A DNA stretch of 64,000 nucleotides from Streptomyces sp. SAT1 (GTDB taxonomy: Bacteria; Actinomycetota; Actinomycetes; Streptomycetales; Streptomycetaceae). The notes beneath the pieces are model-generated. The model saw nothing but the letters and a program-made list of their open reading frames with translations, was not told the origin of the DNA and did no database searches. Numbering within the stretch: position 1 is the first letter of the stretch; every line of letters begins with the position of its first letter. This document shows, piece after piece, positions 15,179-23,286 of this stretch. The stretch covers positions 7,171,001 through 7,235,000 of the forward strand of contig NZ_CP015849.1 in NCBI RefSeq assembly GCF_001654495.1, written 5' to 3'. The translations under genes and the position numbers were made by a program.

Positions 15179-16254
15179 CGTGCGGCTCCTTCGAGACCGG
15201 TGCCGCCGGTACGGGCCCGGTGGCCGGTGTCCTTGAGGCGGGCGGGCCCCCGGTGCGTCCGGCGGCGCACGGCGCGGCTCACCCGCGGTACGGCGGCCAG
15301 CACCAGCAGGACCAGGGCGAGGGCGTAGGCCGCGGCCGCGCCGTACCCGGCGGTGAAGTTCTTGAACGCCTGCTCCCAGATGAAGTAGACGATGACCGTG
15401 GTGGAACCGAGCGGGCCGCCCTTGGTCGTCACGTACACGAGGTCGAAGACCTGGAGCGCGTTGATGGTCTGCCACAGCAGCAGGAAGACCAGGACCGGGG
15501 TGAGCGCGGGCAGCGTCACATGGCGCAGGATGTGGCGGCGGCCCGCGCCGTCCAGCCGCGCCGCCTCGACCAGCGAGGGCGGTACGTCCTGGAGCGCGGC
15601 GAGCAGGACCACCACGCAGAAGCCGGTGCCGCTCCACAGGGAGATCGCGACGAGCGCGGGCAGCGCCTGCCCGGGATCGGTGAGGAAGCCCTGCGGGGAG
15701 ACGCCGATCTTGTGCAGCACGGAGTTGGCCGCGCCGAACTCGGGGTCCAGGATGAAGGAGAACAGGACGCCCTGGGCCGTCGCCGAGACCACGAACGGCA
15801 CGAAGAAGAGGGTGCGGTACAGCGCCACGAAGCGCAGCCGCTGGTTGAGCGCCAGGGCGAGGAACAGCCCGAGGCCGATGCTCAGCGGGACGTACAGCAG
15901 CGTGTACAGCAGCGTGTTGCGGACGGCCTGGCTGAAGTGCGGGTCCTGGGCGAGTGCCCGGTAGTTGTCGAGGCCGACCCAGCGGCTGGGGGTGACCAGG
16001 TCGTCGGCCTGGAAGGACAGCAGCAGCGACCACGCCACGGGCACCACGCTCAGCCCGAGGATCACCAGCACCGCGGGGGAGACGAAGCCCCAGGCGGTGG
16101 CCGTCTCCCGGGCGGCCCGGCGGCGTGCGGAACCGGCGTGCGGCGCGGGGCCGGGCGCCGCGTCGTGCGGATCGCCGCCGTCGCCGCGGCCGGTCGTACG
16201 GCTCTTCCGGGGGCCGCGGTCCGCGAGGGTGAGGGGGGAGGGCAGGCGGGGCAT
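15175..16254 (-). CDS. Carbohydrate ABC transporter permease, MalF type
   Basis: The product is 359 residues and begins 10 bases after the binding-protein stop. A long charged N-terminus of about 50 residues precedes six helices starting at WGFVSPAVLVILGLSVVPVAWS. The EAA loop is LVEAARLDGAGRRHILRHVTLPAL. It forms the heterodimeric channel with the MalG-type protein encoded next. The order binding protein, MalF type, MalG type is the usual one. Confidence 0.93.
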   Translation of the reverse strand: MPRLPSPLTLADRGPRKSRTTGRGDGGDPHDAAPGPAPHAGSARRRAARETATAWGFVSPAVLVILGLSVVPVAWSLLLSFQADDLVTPSRWVGLDNYRALAQDPHFSQAVRNTLLYTLLYVPLSIGLGLFLALALNQRLRFVALYRTLFFVPFVVSATAQGVLFSFILDPEFGAANSVLHKIGVSPQGFLTDPGQALPALVAISLWSGTGFCVVVLLAALQDVPPSLVEAARLDGAGRRHILRHVTLPALTPVLVFLLLWQTINALQVFDLVYVTTKGGPLGSTTVIVYFIWEQAFKNFTAGYGAAAAYALALVLLVLAAVPRVSRAVRRRTHRGPARLKDTGHRARTGGTGLEGAAR

Positions 16255-16264
16255 GGTGGTCCTC

Positions 16265-17599
16265 TCAACGCGGGATGAGCAGTGCGGCGTTGGCCTCGCG
16301 GGCGCAGTCGCGCAGCGCCTCGGCGGGCGTGCTGCGGCCGATGAGCACCGCGGCGATCGCCTGGCCGAGCGCCTGGGAGACCTGCGGGTAGGCCGGGTGG
16401 ACGGGGCGTACCCGGGCCGAGGTCAGCGCCTGGGTGAACACCCGCAGCCCCTCGGTCCGCGCCTCCTGCTCGCGCCACGCGGACAGGGCCTGGGTGCTCC
16501 GGCTCAGCGGCAGGCTGCCGGCCCTGACGTCCCAGCGGACGTCCTGGGCGGGCTGGGTCAGCCAGCTCACGAAGGTGCGGGCGGCGCTGGTCCGGGCGGG
16601 ACCGTTGTCGAACACGGTCCAGGTGTCGGGGCCCGAGATGGTCACCGGCCGGCCGCTGTAGCTGGGCAGCGGCACCACCTGGTGGTCGATGCCCGCCTGG
16701 CGGATGTCCGGCAGCTGCCACGGCCCGGTGACGACCATGCCCATCCGGCCCGAGGCGAAGACCTGGTACATCTGCTCGCTGCCGGGCTTGGGGTCGATGT
16801 AGACGCTCCGGTCCCCGGCGAGGGCGGCCACGGTGCCCAGGGCCTTCTCGCCGACGTCCTCGAACCCGATGTGCCGTCCGTCCGGGGCGATGACGTCGCC
16901 GCCCAGGTCCCACACCATCGGCCACAGCCGCCACACGGTGTCCTCGTCGCCGACACCGGGCCAGCCGGTGCCGAAGACCCCGCGCCGCCGGTCGGTGAGG
17001 CGGGCCGCGGTGTCCGTGAACTGCTCCCAGGTCCAGCCGGGGCGCGGCAGCGGCAGCCCGGCGTCGCGGAAGAGCTTCTTGTTGCAGACGACGGCGAGGG
17101 AGTCGAGCAGGGCGGGTGCGGCCCGTACGTGCCCGTTGAGGGTGACCGCGGCACGGGCCGGTGCCCAGAAGTCGTTCCAGGGCGTCGGCCCGGAGCCGAC
17201 CGTCTCGGTCAGGTCGACCACGGACGGGCTGCGGGCGACACTGGCCAGGTCGGAACCGAAGACATAGGCGACGTCCGGGAACGAGCCGGCCGCGAGGGCG
17301 GCGGTGATCTTCTGGAGCATGGCGTCGGCCAGCACGCCGCCGCCCGCGTCGACCCGGATGCCGGGATGGGTGCGGTTGAACTCCGCGACCAGCTTCTCGA
17401 TCGCCGCGCGGCCGGTGTCGGTCTGGCCGTGCCACAGTTCGACGGTGACCCGGCCGTCCGCGCCGACGCCGTCGGAGGTCCCGGCGGCGCAGCCGGGCAG
17501 CGCGGCCGTCGCGGCGGCGCCGAGGGCCAGCGCCGTGCCCCGCCGCAGGAACGTACGGCGTCCGGGGCCGATGCCCGGCGGACGATGTGCTGCAACCAT
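16265..17599 (-). CDS. Extracellular sugar-binding lipoprotein of an ABC transporter
   Basis: The product is 444 residues from the ATG at 17599; a longer frame upstream lacks a leader and is rejected. The N-terminus GRRTFLRRGTALALGAAATAALPGCAAG holds a twin-arginine-like run, a hydrophobic stretch and a lipobox (LPGC), so the protein is probably exported and anchored as a lipoprotein. The mature part begins VTVELWHGQTDTGRAAIEKLVAEFNRTHPGI, the signature of family 1 sugar-binding proteins. It heads the operon and delivers an oligosaccharide or glycoside to the permeases. Regulation is probably by the nearby DeoR gene product or a distant LacI-type repressor. Confidence 0.92.
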   Translation of the reverse strand: MVAAHRPPGIGPGRRTFLRRGTALALGAAATAALPGCAAGTSDGVGADGRVTVELWHGQTDTGRAAIEKLVAEFNRTHPGIRVDAGGGVLADAMLQKITAALAAGSFPDVAYVFGSDLASVARSPSVVDLTETVGSGPTPWNDFWAPARAAVTLNGHVRAAPALLDSLAVVCNKKLFRDAGLPLPRPGWTWEQFTDTAARLTDRRRGVFGTGWPGVGDEDTVWRLWPMVWDLGGDVIAPDGRHIGFEDVGEKALGTVAALAGDRSVYIDPKPGSEQMYQVFASGRMGMVVTGPWQLPDIRQAGIDHQVVPLPSYSGRPVTISGPDTWTVFDNGPARTSAARTFVSWLTQPAQDVRWDVRAGSLPLSRSTQALSAWREQEARTEGLRVFTQALTSARVRPVHPAYPQVSQALGQAIAAVLIGRSTPAEALRDCAREANAALLIPR

Positions 17600-17857
17600 G
17601 TGAGCCCCCAGAGGTCGCGCGACGCGGACGCCACGCGGAGGAACGTTCCGGCACGGCAGGCCGGAAGAAGGCGGGAGTGGGGAGGGGTGGGACGGTGCCG
17701 CCGGACGCGCTGGTGCCAGGGCGCCGGTGCGGCGGAGGGCGTCCGGTGACAACCGTCGACATCCGGTGGCGCGGGCGGGCGTCCACGGGCCCGCGCGACG
17801 CATCCGGACGCGTTCGCACACGAACGGATGCGCGCGCGGCGGGCGGGCGGTGCCGCC
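17600..17857 (-). promoter_or_regulatory. Promoter region of the sugar operon, with a GGAACGTTCC palindrome
   Basis: No gene is seen in these 258 bases between the GH114 stop and the binding-protein start. A 10-bp perfect palindrome, GGAACGTTCC, lies at 17640-17649, 41 bp before the start. Palindromes with central CG and AACGTT are typical of LacI-family operators in actinobacteria. No LacI gene is in the window, and the assignment is tentative. Confidence 0.35.
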
Positions 17858-18676
17858 TCAGCAGGTCTTGCGGACGTAGCCGCTGCTCCCGGGAGCCGTG
17901 ACGTCCAGGTCGCGCAGCACGATGCTGAGCCGGTCGCCGTAGGCGGCGCAGGCCTTCTTCAGGCCCTTGGCCTCGTACTCGATGACGATGACGTGGTCGC
18001 CGTAGCCGTCGACGTAGTCACCGCACTCGTCCCACCGGCCGCACTCCTCGGCGACGGCGAAGTCGAGACCGGTGCGCGCCCGGTCGCCGGAGAGCGCGGA
18101 GGCGTTCTTCTGGGCGATCGCGAGGCCCTTGGTGTGGGCGTGGTCGGCGAGCAGCCGGACGAACGTCTCCGCGTTGTCCTGGCTGATCAGCTTGGTGCGG
18201 TCGAAGGTGTCGAGGTTGTCGGGCTCGACCGCCTGGAAGCCCTTGGCCGCGCACGAGTCGACCCAGGAGTTGACCTTGGCCGCGATCTGCTTGCGCTTGG
18301 CGTCGGTGCGGATGTCGAGCATGGCCTCCCCCCAGTTCTTGTCGTACACGACCTTGCCGGAGGCGTCGCGCAGCAGCAGGTCGCCCCACTCGGCCTCGGC
18401 ACCGGGCTGGGCCTGGAAGGCGTTGACGTAGCAGATGTTGTAGAGGCCGGGCGCGGGGGACGCCTGGTGGTCGCGGGTCACCACCTTGACCCCGGCGGGC
18501 GGGGTGTAGGCCGTGCCGATCTGGTAGTCGAAGCCGGCGTGCGCCGGGGGAGGGGTCACATCCTGGACGGCCGCGCTGGCCGAGGCGCAGGCGGTGAGGG
18601 GACAGACGACGGCCGCTGCCACGGCCGCCGCCGCGGCGGCGCGCCGACGGGACCCGGTCCTAGAGAAGAGGGACAT
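17858..18676 (-). CDS. Secreted GH114-type endo-alpha-1,4-polygalactosaminidase-like protein
   Basis: The product is 272 residues from the ATG at 18676. An Arg-rich start, an Ala-rich hydrophobic stretch and the lipobox-like LTACASA give a secretion or lipoprotein leader. The mature protein has GFDYQIGTAYTPPAGVKVVTRD, CYVNAFQAQPG, AVEPDNLDTFDRT and EECGRWDEC, which are hallmarks of the GH114/DUF297 TIM barrel. Characterised members cut alpha-1,4-polygalactosamine or galactosaminogalactan-type polymers. It lies between the DeoR gene and the sugar operon, suggesting it releases amino-sugar oligomers that the transporter could import; that link is inferred. Confidence 0.85.
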   Translation of the reverse strand: MSLFSRTGSRRRAAAAAAVAAAVVCPLTACASASAAVQDVTPPPAHAGFDYQIGTAYTPPAGVKVVTRDHQASPAPGLYNICYVNAFQAQPGAEAEWGDLLLRDASGKVVYDKNWGEAMLDIRTDAKRKQIAAKVNSWVDSCAAKGFQAVEPDNLDTFDRTKLISQDNAETFVRLLADHAHTKGLAIAQKNASALSGDRARTGLDFAVAEECGRWDECGDYVDGYGDHVIVIEYEAKGLKKACAAYGDRLSIVLRDLDVTAPGSSGYVRKTC

Positions 18677-18914
18677 CCTTGAGCTCCAGAAGATGCGAGG
18701 GTACGTCCCCGCCTCGGACCTCGCGTCCCGGTGGACGGATCCTGGCGACTTTGTCCGGACTTGCGGTGAGCGCACCGCGCTACCGGCTGGGCGTACCTCT
18801 GACGCCGGGTGCTCAACTCCAGCGTTGGAAGGAGTAAAGCGAGCAATTTTCGCCATGTCAACAGATCGGAGCTGCGCATCTTGCCGCCCACGGTGCGCGG
18901 TCTATGCTCACTTC

Positions 18915-19673
18915 ATGCTGAGAACTGAGCGTCATGCGCGCATACTTGAGCATGTCTCCGCGCGTGGTGCCGTCGACGTCACCGAGTTGTCCCGATTGCT
19001 GGACGTCTCCGGCGCCACCGTCCGGCGTGACCTGCAACATCTGAGCCGGCTGAACCTGCTGCGCCGCACGCACGGCGGGGCGATGGCGGGTGGCACGGGC
19101 CCCGAACTCCCGGTACGCCACCGCACCGAACACCGCCGGGCGGAGAAGCAGGCCATCGCGCGGGCCGCCGCCGAGCTGGTCCCCGAGGGCGCGGTCGTCG
19201 GCATGACCGGCGGCACCACCGTCACCGAGATCGCCCGGGTCCTGGCCGCCCGGGGCGCCGTCACCATCGTCACCAACGCGGTCAACATCGCCGCCGAGCT
19301 GGTGCCGCACCACGACGTCACGCTCGTCGTCGTCGGCGGCTACGCCCGCACCGAGAGCTACGAGCTGGTCGGACCCATCGCCGAGAAGACCCTCGCCGAC
19401 CACCACACCGACATCACCTTCCTCGGCGTGGACGGGATCAGCGCCACCCACGGCTGCACCACCCACGACCAGCTGGAGGCGGCGACGGACCGCGCCTTCG
19501 CCGCCAGCGGCGACCGGACCGTGGTGGTCGCCGACCACACGAAGATCGGCCGGGCCACCTTCGCCCGGATCTGCTCCCTGACGGACATCGACCACCTGGT
19601 CACCGACCGGTCGGCGCCCGCCGACGCGCTCGCCCGGATCGACGCCACCGGCGTGGCGGTCACCGTGGTGTGA
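18915..19673 (+). CDS. DeoR/GlpR-family transcriptional regulator
   Basis: The product is 252 residues from the ATG at 18915; the longer upstream frame overlaps the divergent GH114 leader. The N-terminal helix-turn-helix (RHARILEHVSARGAVDVTEL, then LDVSGATVRRDLQHL) is followed by the DeoR C-terminal sensor with GMTGGTTVTEIARVL, NAVNIAAEL and ADHTKIGRATFARIC. Family members sense phosphorylated sugars. It is divergent from the GH114 gene and lies near the sugar operon, so it is the likely local repressor. Short TGCTCA/TGAGC elements recur around its own start and could be its sites; this is weakly supported. Confidence 0.9.
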   Translation: MLRTERHARILEHVSARGAVDVTELSRLLDVSGATVRRDLQHLSRLNLLRRTHGGAMAGGTGPELPVRHRTEHRRAEKQAIARAAAELVPEGAVVGMTGGTTVTEIARVLAARGAVTIVTNAVNIAAELVPHHDVTLVVVGGYARTESYELVGPIAEKTLADHHTDITFLGVDGISATHGCTTHDQLEAATDRAFAASGDRTVVVADHTKIGRATFARICSLTDIDHLVTDRSAPADALARIDATGVAVTVV

Positions 19674-19703
19674 GACGGCCGGCCGGGTAGGAGGGCCGCC
19701 CAG

Positions 19704-19755
19704 CGGGCAGGAGGATCCGTGGACGGGCCGGCCCGTCCACGGATCCTCCTGCCCG
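19704..19755. repeat. 52-bp perfect palindrome with no loop
   Basis: Arms 19704-19729 and 19730-19755 are exact reverse complements, 26 bp each, and contain mirrored GGATCC sites. It lies 31 bases after the DeoR stop and 34 bases before the NUDIX start. It has no spacer and no T-tract, so it is an unusual terminator. It could act as a bidirectional hairpin terminator or form a cruciform. Confidence 0.85.
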
Positions 19756-19788
19756 TACGGGGCGCAGGGACTACGGGAAGGCGGGACC

Positions 19789-20154
19789 ATGACGTCGGAG
19801 CAGACCCCCCGGGGCGCGGTGCAGGCGGTGGTCGTCCACGACGGACGCCTGCTGCTGGTGGACGAGCGGGGCGGGTGGCGGCTGCCCTCGGGCACCCCGG
19901 AGCCTGCGGAGACGTCGCGGGCCACCGCGGCCCGGGTCGTCCACGAGACCACCGGTTATCTGGTCGACGGTTCCTCGGAGCTGGACCCGCAGGACGCGGG
20001 CGAGGCCGTGGTGTGCCAGTTGCTGACCGCGGACCCCTCGTCCGGGGCCCGGCTCGCACCGGAGCAGATCCGCTGGGTGCCGGTGGCGGAGGCGGCGCAC
20101 GGCGCGCTCCCCGGCGCGGTACGGGACTACCTGGCGGGCCACACGCCCGTATGA
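19789..20154 (+). CDS. NUDIX-fold hydrolase, degenerate catalytic box
   Basis: The product is 121 residues from the ATG at 19789. The fold pattern is that of a NUDIX protein: AVQAVVVHDGRLLLVDERGGWRLPSG, then the box region GTPEPAETSRATAARVVHETTGY. The consensus box needs REVxEExG; here it reads RVVHETTG, so two of the metal-binding glutamates are replaced and only one remains. The protein may bind rather than hydrolyse nucleotides, or use a variant site. It is shorter than typical NUDIX enzymes. It stands alone behind the long palindrome. Confidence 0.7.
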   Translation: MTSEQTPRGAVQAVVVHDGRLLLVDERGGWRLPSGTPEPAETSRATAARVVHETTGYLVDGSSELDPQDAGEAVVCQLLTADPSSGARLAPEQIRWVPVAEAAHGALPGAVRDYLAGHTPV

Positions 20155-20170
20155 CGAGCGGCGCGGGGCC

Positions 20171-20205
20171 GTGGCCCGGGTGCGGCGGCCGTCACGCCGG
20201 GCCGC
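20171..20205. terminator. Candidate bidirectional terminator
   Basis: A G/C-rich inverted repeat (GTGGCCCGG at 20171 with CCGGGCCGC at 20197, one mismatch) lies between the convergent NUDIX and thioesterase genes. The position fits a shared terminator; there is no T-tract. Confidence 0.35.
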
Positions 20206-20229
20206 GGGAGCGGGCGGCGGCCGGGCGGG

Positions 20230-20643
20230 TCAGCCCTCCGAGTCCTTCGAGTTCCCCGAGTCCTCCGTCCCCTCCGGGCGCGCCGCGGGCGCCGCGGGCG
20301 CCGAGGCGAGGAAACGCTCCCGGTCGACGAGCACCCGGTGGATCTCACCGTCCGCGACCAGTTCCCCGGCACCGTCCACGGCGCTGACGCGGAAGGTGAG
20401 CCGCCGCCCCTCGGCGGCGGGCGCCTCGGCGGTCACCTCCACCCGGCCGCCCACCGGCGTGGCCCGCAGATGCCGCACCCGGATCTCCGTGCCCACGGTC
20501 GTCCGCCCCGGGGCGGTGAACGGCGCGGCGGCCCGCACCGTCGCCGCCTCCAGCCAGGCGATCAGCCGCGGAGTGGCGAGCACCGGCACATCACCGCTGC
20601 CCAGGGACACCGCCGTGTCGGCGCCGGTCACCTCATGTCGCAT
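20230..20643 (-). CDS. FlK-like hotdog-fold thioesterase
   Basis: The product is 137 residues. The motif series VPVLATPRLIAWLEAATVRA, TTVGTEIRVRHLRATPVGG and VLVDRERFLA matches the small thioesterase group that includes fluoroacetyl-CoA thioesterase FlK. The conserved Glu in WLEAA and the Thr/His region of the hotdog helix are present. The C-terminus is extended by an acidic, Ser/Gly-rich tail. Most homologues in actinobacteria act on unknown acyl-CoAs, so fluoroacetyl-CoA should not be assumed. It is a single gene, convergent with the NUDIX gene. Confidence 0.8.
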   Translation of the reverse strand: MRHEVTGADTAVSLGSGDVPVLATPRLIAWLEAATVRAAAPFTAPGRTTVGTEIRVRHLRATPVGGRVEVTAEAPAAEGRRLTFRVSAVDGAGELVADGEIHRVLVDRERFLASAPAAPAARPEGTEDSGNSKDSEG

Positions 20644-20756
20644 CCCCTCACGCTAGTCGCTCCCCCTCCGTGCGCCCACCCGGCACGATTCCGGGCGGCG
20701 GCGCGTCAACCTCCGGCACGATCGGGCGAGTTCGGGCCCCGGGTATTCCCAAAACT

Positions 20757-20772
20757 CTTACCGGCCAGTAAG
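20757..20772 (+). promoter_or_regulatory. TetR-type operator candidate
   Basis: CTTACCGGCCAGTAAG is a 16-bp palindrome with one mismatched pair, 33 bp before the SGNH hydrolase start and next to AAAACTCTTA, the most A/T-rich stretch of this intergenic region. TTAC-N6-GTAA palindromes are bound by several TetR-family regulators of lipid metabolism in actinobacteria. The regulator is not in the window. Confidence 0.45.
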
Positions 20773-20805
20773 AACCGTGGGTAACCCACTCTGCCAGGAG
20801 GTCTC

Positions 20806-22341
20806 ATGAGACGCACCAGGCGCAGACTCCGGTGGACCCTCGCCGCCGTCGCGACCGCCGCACTGCTCGGCACGGCGCCGAACGCCGTCCCCGCCGTCGC
20901 GGCCGACACGGGCACCACCCAGCAGCGGGCGGCAGCCGTCACCGCGCTCCCGCCCGAACTGGAGGCCGTCCGGGCGGCGGAGGCCACCGCGCTCTACGGC
21001 GACCCCGCCGAGCGCCCGCCCGCCGCCCGCAAGACCTCACTGATCTCCCTCGGCGACAGCGAGATCTCCGGCGAGGGCGTCGGCACCTACGAACCGCCCA
21101 CCAACGGCCCCGACAACTGGTGCCACCGCTCACCCGACGCCGCCGTCCACCGCACCGGCATCCCCGCCGACGTCACCTTCAACGTGGCCTGTTCCGGCGC
21201 CTACACGGGCAACATCAGGGCCGGCGGGACCAAGCAGTACGCCGACGAACTCGTGCAGAGCGACAACCTGGCCGTCAAGGCGCGCACCACCCGGGTCAAG
21301 ATGGTGCTCCTCGTGGCCGGGGCCAACGACGACCTCCAGTTCGGCCCCGTCATGACCGACTGCGTCGAGCGCTATCTGCTCTCCCAGGGCCCCTGCGAGC
21401 CCAAGTACGCGCCGTCCTGGCAGTCCCGCGTCGACGCCCTGGTCCCCAAGGTCGAGCAGACCGTGCGCGACCTGAAGTCGGTGATGCGCGACGCCGGTTA
21501 CGCCGACGGCGACTACAAGCTGGTCGTGATGAGCTACCCGAGCCCCATCGGCCCGGACTTCCGCGACAACCCCGCCTTCCCCGGCAAGCTCGCCTGCGGC
21601 GGCCTCGGCTACGACTCCGACACCGCCTGGGGCCGCAACGTCGCCGTGCCCGCCTTCGAACGCGGCATCCGCCGGGCGGCCACGGACACCGGCGCGTCCT
21701 ACCTGGACGCCTCGCGCCTCTTCCACGGCCACGAGGTGTGCACGGAGAACACCTGGGCCCGCGGCCTCTACATCGACCTCTCCAAGCCCGGCCTGCCGGA
21801 CGCCAACTCGGTGCGGCAGTCCTTCCACCCCAACGCGCGCGGCCACGCCGCCTTCGCCTCCTGCCTCACCCGGTTCTACGACTCCGGGCTGCGCGAGGCG
21901 TCCTGCGCCGACGTCGACTCCGCGGGCACGCCCGCCCTCTACCCGTACGCCTGGGACGACGTGTACGCGCCGGTGAAGAACCGGGGGACCGGCGGCTGCA
22001 TGGACGTCTCCGCCTCCCGGAGCGCGAACGGGACCGCGGTGCTCGGCTGGGACTGCGCCGGGACCCGCAACCAGGGCTGGTGGTACGACCCCGCGGGCCG
22101 GACCTTCCACACCGCGCTCACCCAGGACCGCTGCCTGGACGTCCCCGGCGCCCGGTACCAGGCGGGCGCCGCGCTGATCGTCTGGAACTGCTCGGGCTCC
22201 GCCAACCAGAAGTTCGTGCGCGACGGCGACACGATCCGCCCGTCGGCCGCGACCGGCCTGTGCCTGGCCCACGCCGCGCCCCGTGAGCCGCTGCGCCTGC
22301 AGAACTGCGACGGCTCCGCCGGACAGCGCTTCGCCGCCTAG
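20806..22341 (+). CDS. Secreted SGNH/GDSL hydrolase with C-terminal ricin-type lectin domain
   Basis: The product is 511 residues, starting at ATG behind AGGAGG. The signal peptide is about 32 residues (RRTRRRLRWTLAAVATAALL to AVAAD). The SGNH core has SLGDSEISGEG (nucleophile Ser in block I, about residue 84), VACSGAYTGNI (block II) and the late SFHPNARGHAAF with the catalytic His. From about residue 390 a ricin-B trefoil follows, with GGCMDVSASRSANGT, GWDCAGTRNQGWWYD, DRCLDVPGARYQ and NQKFV repeats. It is probably an extracellular esterase or lipase targeted to a polysaccharide. It stands alone, possibly under a TetR-type operator. Confidence 0.9.
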   Translation: MRRTRRRLRWTLAAVATAALLGTAPNAVPAVAADTGTTQQRAAAVTALPPELEAVRAAEATALYGDPAERPPAARKTSLISLGDSEISGEGVGTYEPPTNGPDNWCHRSPDAAVHRTGIPADVTFNVACSGAYTGNIRAGGTKQYADELVQSDNLAVKARTTRVKMVLLVAGANDDLQFGPVMTDCVERYLLSQGPCEPKYAPSWQSRVDALVPKVEQTVRDLKSVMRDAGYADGDYKLVVMSYPSPIGPDFRDNPAFPGKLACGGLGYDSDTAWGRNVAVPAFERGIRRAATDTGASYLDASRLFHGHEVCTENTWARGLYIDLSKPGLPDANSVRQSFHPNARGHAAFASCLTRFYDSGLREASCADVDSAGTPALYPYAWDDVYAPVKNRGTGGCMDVSASRSANGTAVLGWDCAGTRNQGWWYDPAGRTFHTALTQDRCLDVPGARYQAGAALIVWNCSGSANQKFVRDGDTIRPSAATGLCLAHAAPREPLRLQNCDGSAGQRFAA

Positions 22342-22506
22342 CCGGCGGCCCACCCCTCCCCGGGGACCCGCCCGGTGCCGGGGGGCGCGGCGCGGTCCGG
22401 TCACGGCACGTCCGCTGACCGGATCGCGTCGGCTCCGGCGGCCGGACCGCCACCGCGGTGGCATGATCGGCCCCGGACCGTCGACGAGCGGAAGGGGCCC
22501 GACAGC

Positions 22507-23223
22507 ATGCCTGCGAGGACCGTACTGATCACCGGAGCGTCGCGCGGGATCGGGCTCGCCACCGGCCGCCGCCTCGCCGGGCAGGGGCACCGGGTGCTCG
22601 GGATCGCCCGGTCCGCGGGAGAGGGCGGCTTCCCCGGCGAGCTGTACCGCTGCGACCTCGCCGACGAGGCGGAGACCGCGCGGGTGCTGGAGACCGTCAC
22701 CGCCGAGCACCCGGTGGACGCCGTCGTGAACAACGTCGGCGTCGCGCTGCCCGAACCGCTGGGCGAGGTCCGGCTCGACACCCTGCGGACCGTCCTCGAC
22801 CTGAACGTCCGCACCGCCGTGCAGGTCACCCAGGCGTGCGTCGAGGGCATGCGGCGGCGCGGCTGGGGCCGCATCGTCAACGTGACCAGCCGCTCCGTGC
22901 TCGGCGCGCGCCACCGCAGCGGCTACACGGCGGCCAAGAGCGCGCTGGACGGCCTGACCCGCACCTGGGCGCTGGAGCTGGCCGCCGACGGGATCACGGT
23001 GAACTCCGTCGCCCCGGGACCGGTGGAGACGGATCTGTTCCGCGCCTCGCACCCGGTCGGAGGCGAGGAGGAGGAACGGGTGCTGCGCTCCGTGCCCGCG
23101 GGGCGGCTCGGTCGGCCCGGCGAGGTCGCCGCGGCCATCGCGTTCCTGCTCGGCGAGGACGCGGGCTACATCACCGGCCAGACGCTGGGCGTGGACGGCG
23201 GCGGCAGCATCGCCGGGAGGTGA
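22507..23223 (+). CDS. Short-chain dehydrogenase/reductase, FabG-like
   Basis: The product is 238 residues from the ATG at 22507, behind GGAAGGGG. It has TVLITGASRGIGLATGRRLAG, the NNVG motif at about residue 78, the catalytic Ser in VTSRS and YTAAKSALDGLTR with Tyr and Lys. The C-terminus GYITGQTLGVDGGGSI matches 3-oxoacyl-ACP reductase relatives. It is NAD(P)-dependent and cytoplasmic; the substrate is unknown. It is convergent with the aldo-keto reductase gene across a strong hairpin. Confidence 0.88.
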   Translation: MPARTVLITGASRGIGLATGRRLAGQGHRVLGIARSAGEGGFPGELYRCDLADEAETARVLETVTAEHPVDAVVNNVGVALPEPLGEVRLDTLRTVLDLNVRTAVQVTQACVEGMRRRGWGRIVNVTSRSVLGARHRSGYTAAKSALDGLTRTWALELAADGITVNSVAPGPVETDLFRASHPVGGEEEERVLRSVPAGRLGRPGEVAAAIAFLLGEDAGYITGQTLGVDGGGSIAGR

Positions 23224-23248
23224 CCCGCGCGCCGTACCGCCGACGGGC

Positions 23249-23286
23249 GCGGCGCGGCCCCGGGGGCCGGGGCACGGCCGCGCCGC
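23249..23286. terminator. Bidirectional terminator between convergent genes
   Basis: An 11-bp perfect G/C stem (23249-23259 with 23276-23286) lies in the 63-base gap between the SDR stop and the aldo-keto reductase stop. The right arm ends one base before the stop codon of the minus-strand gene. Confidence 0.65.
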
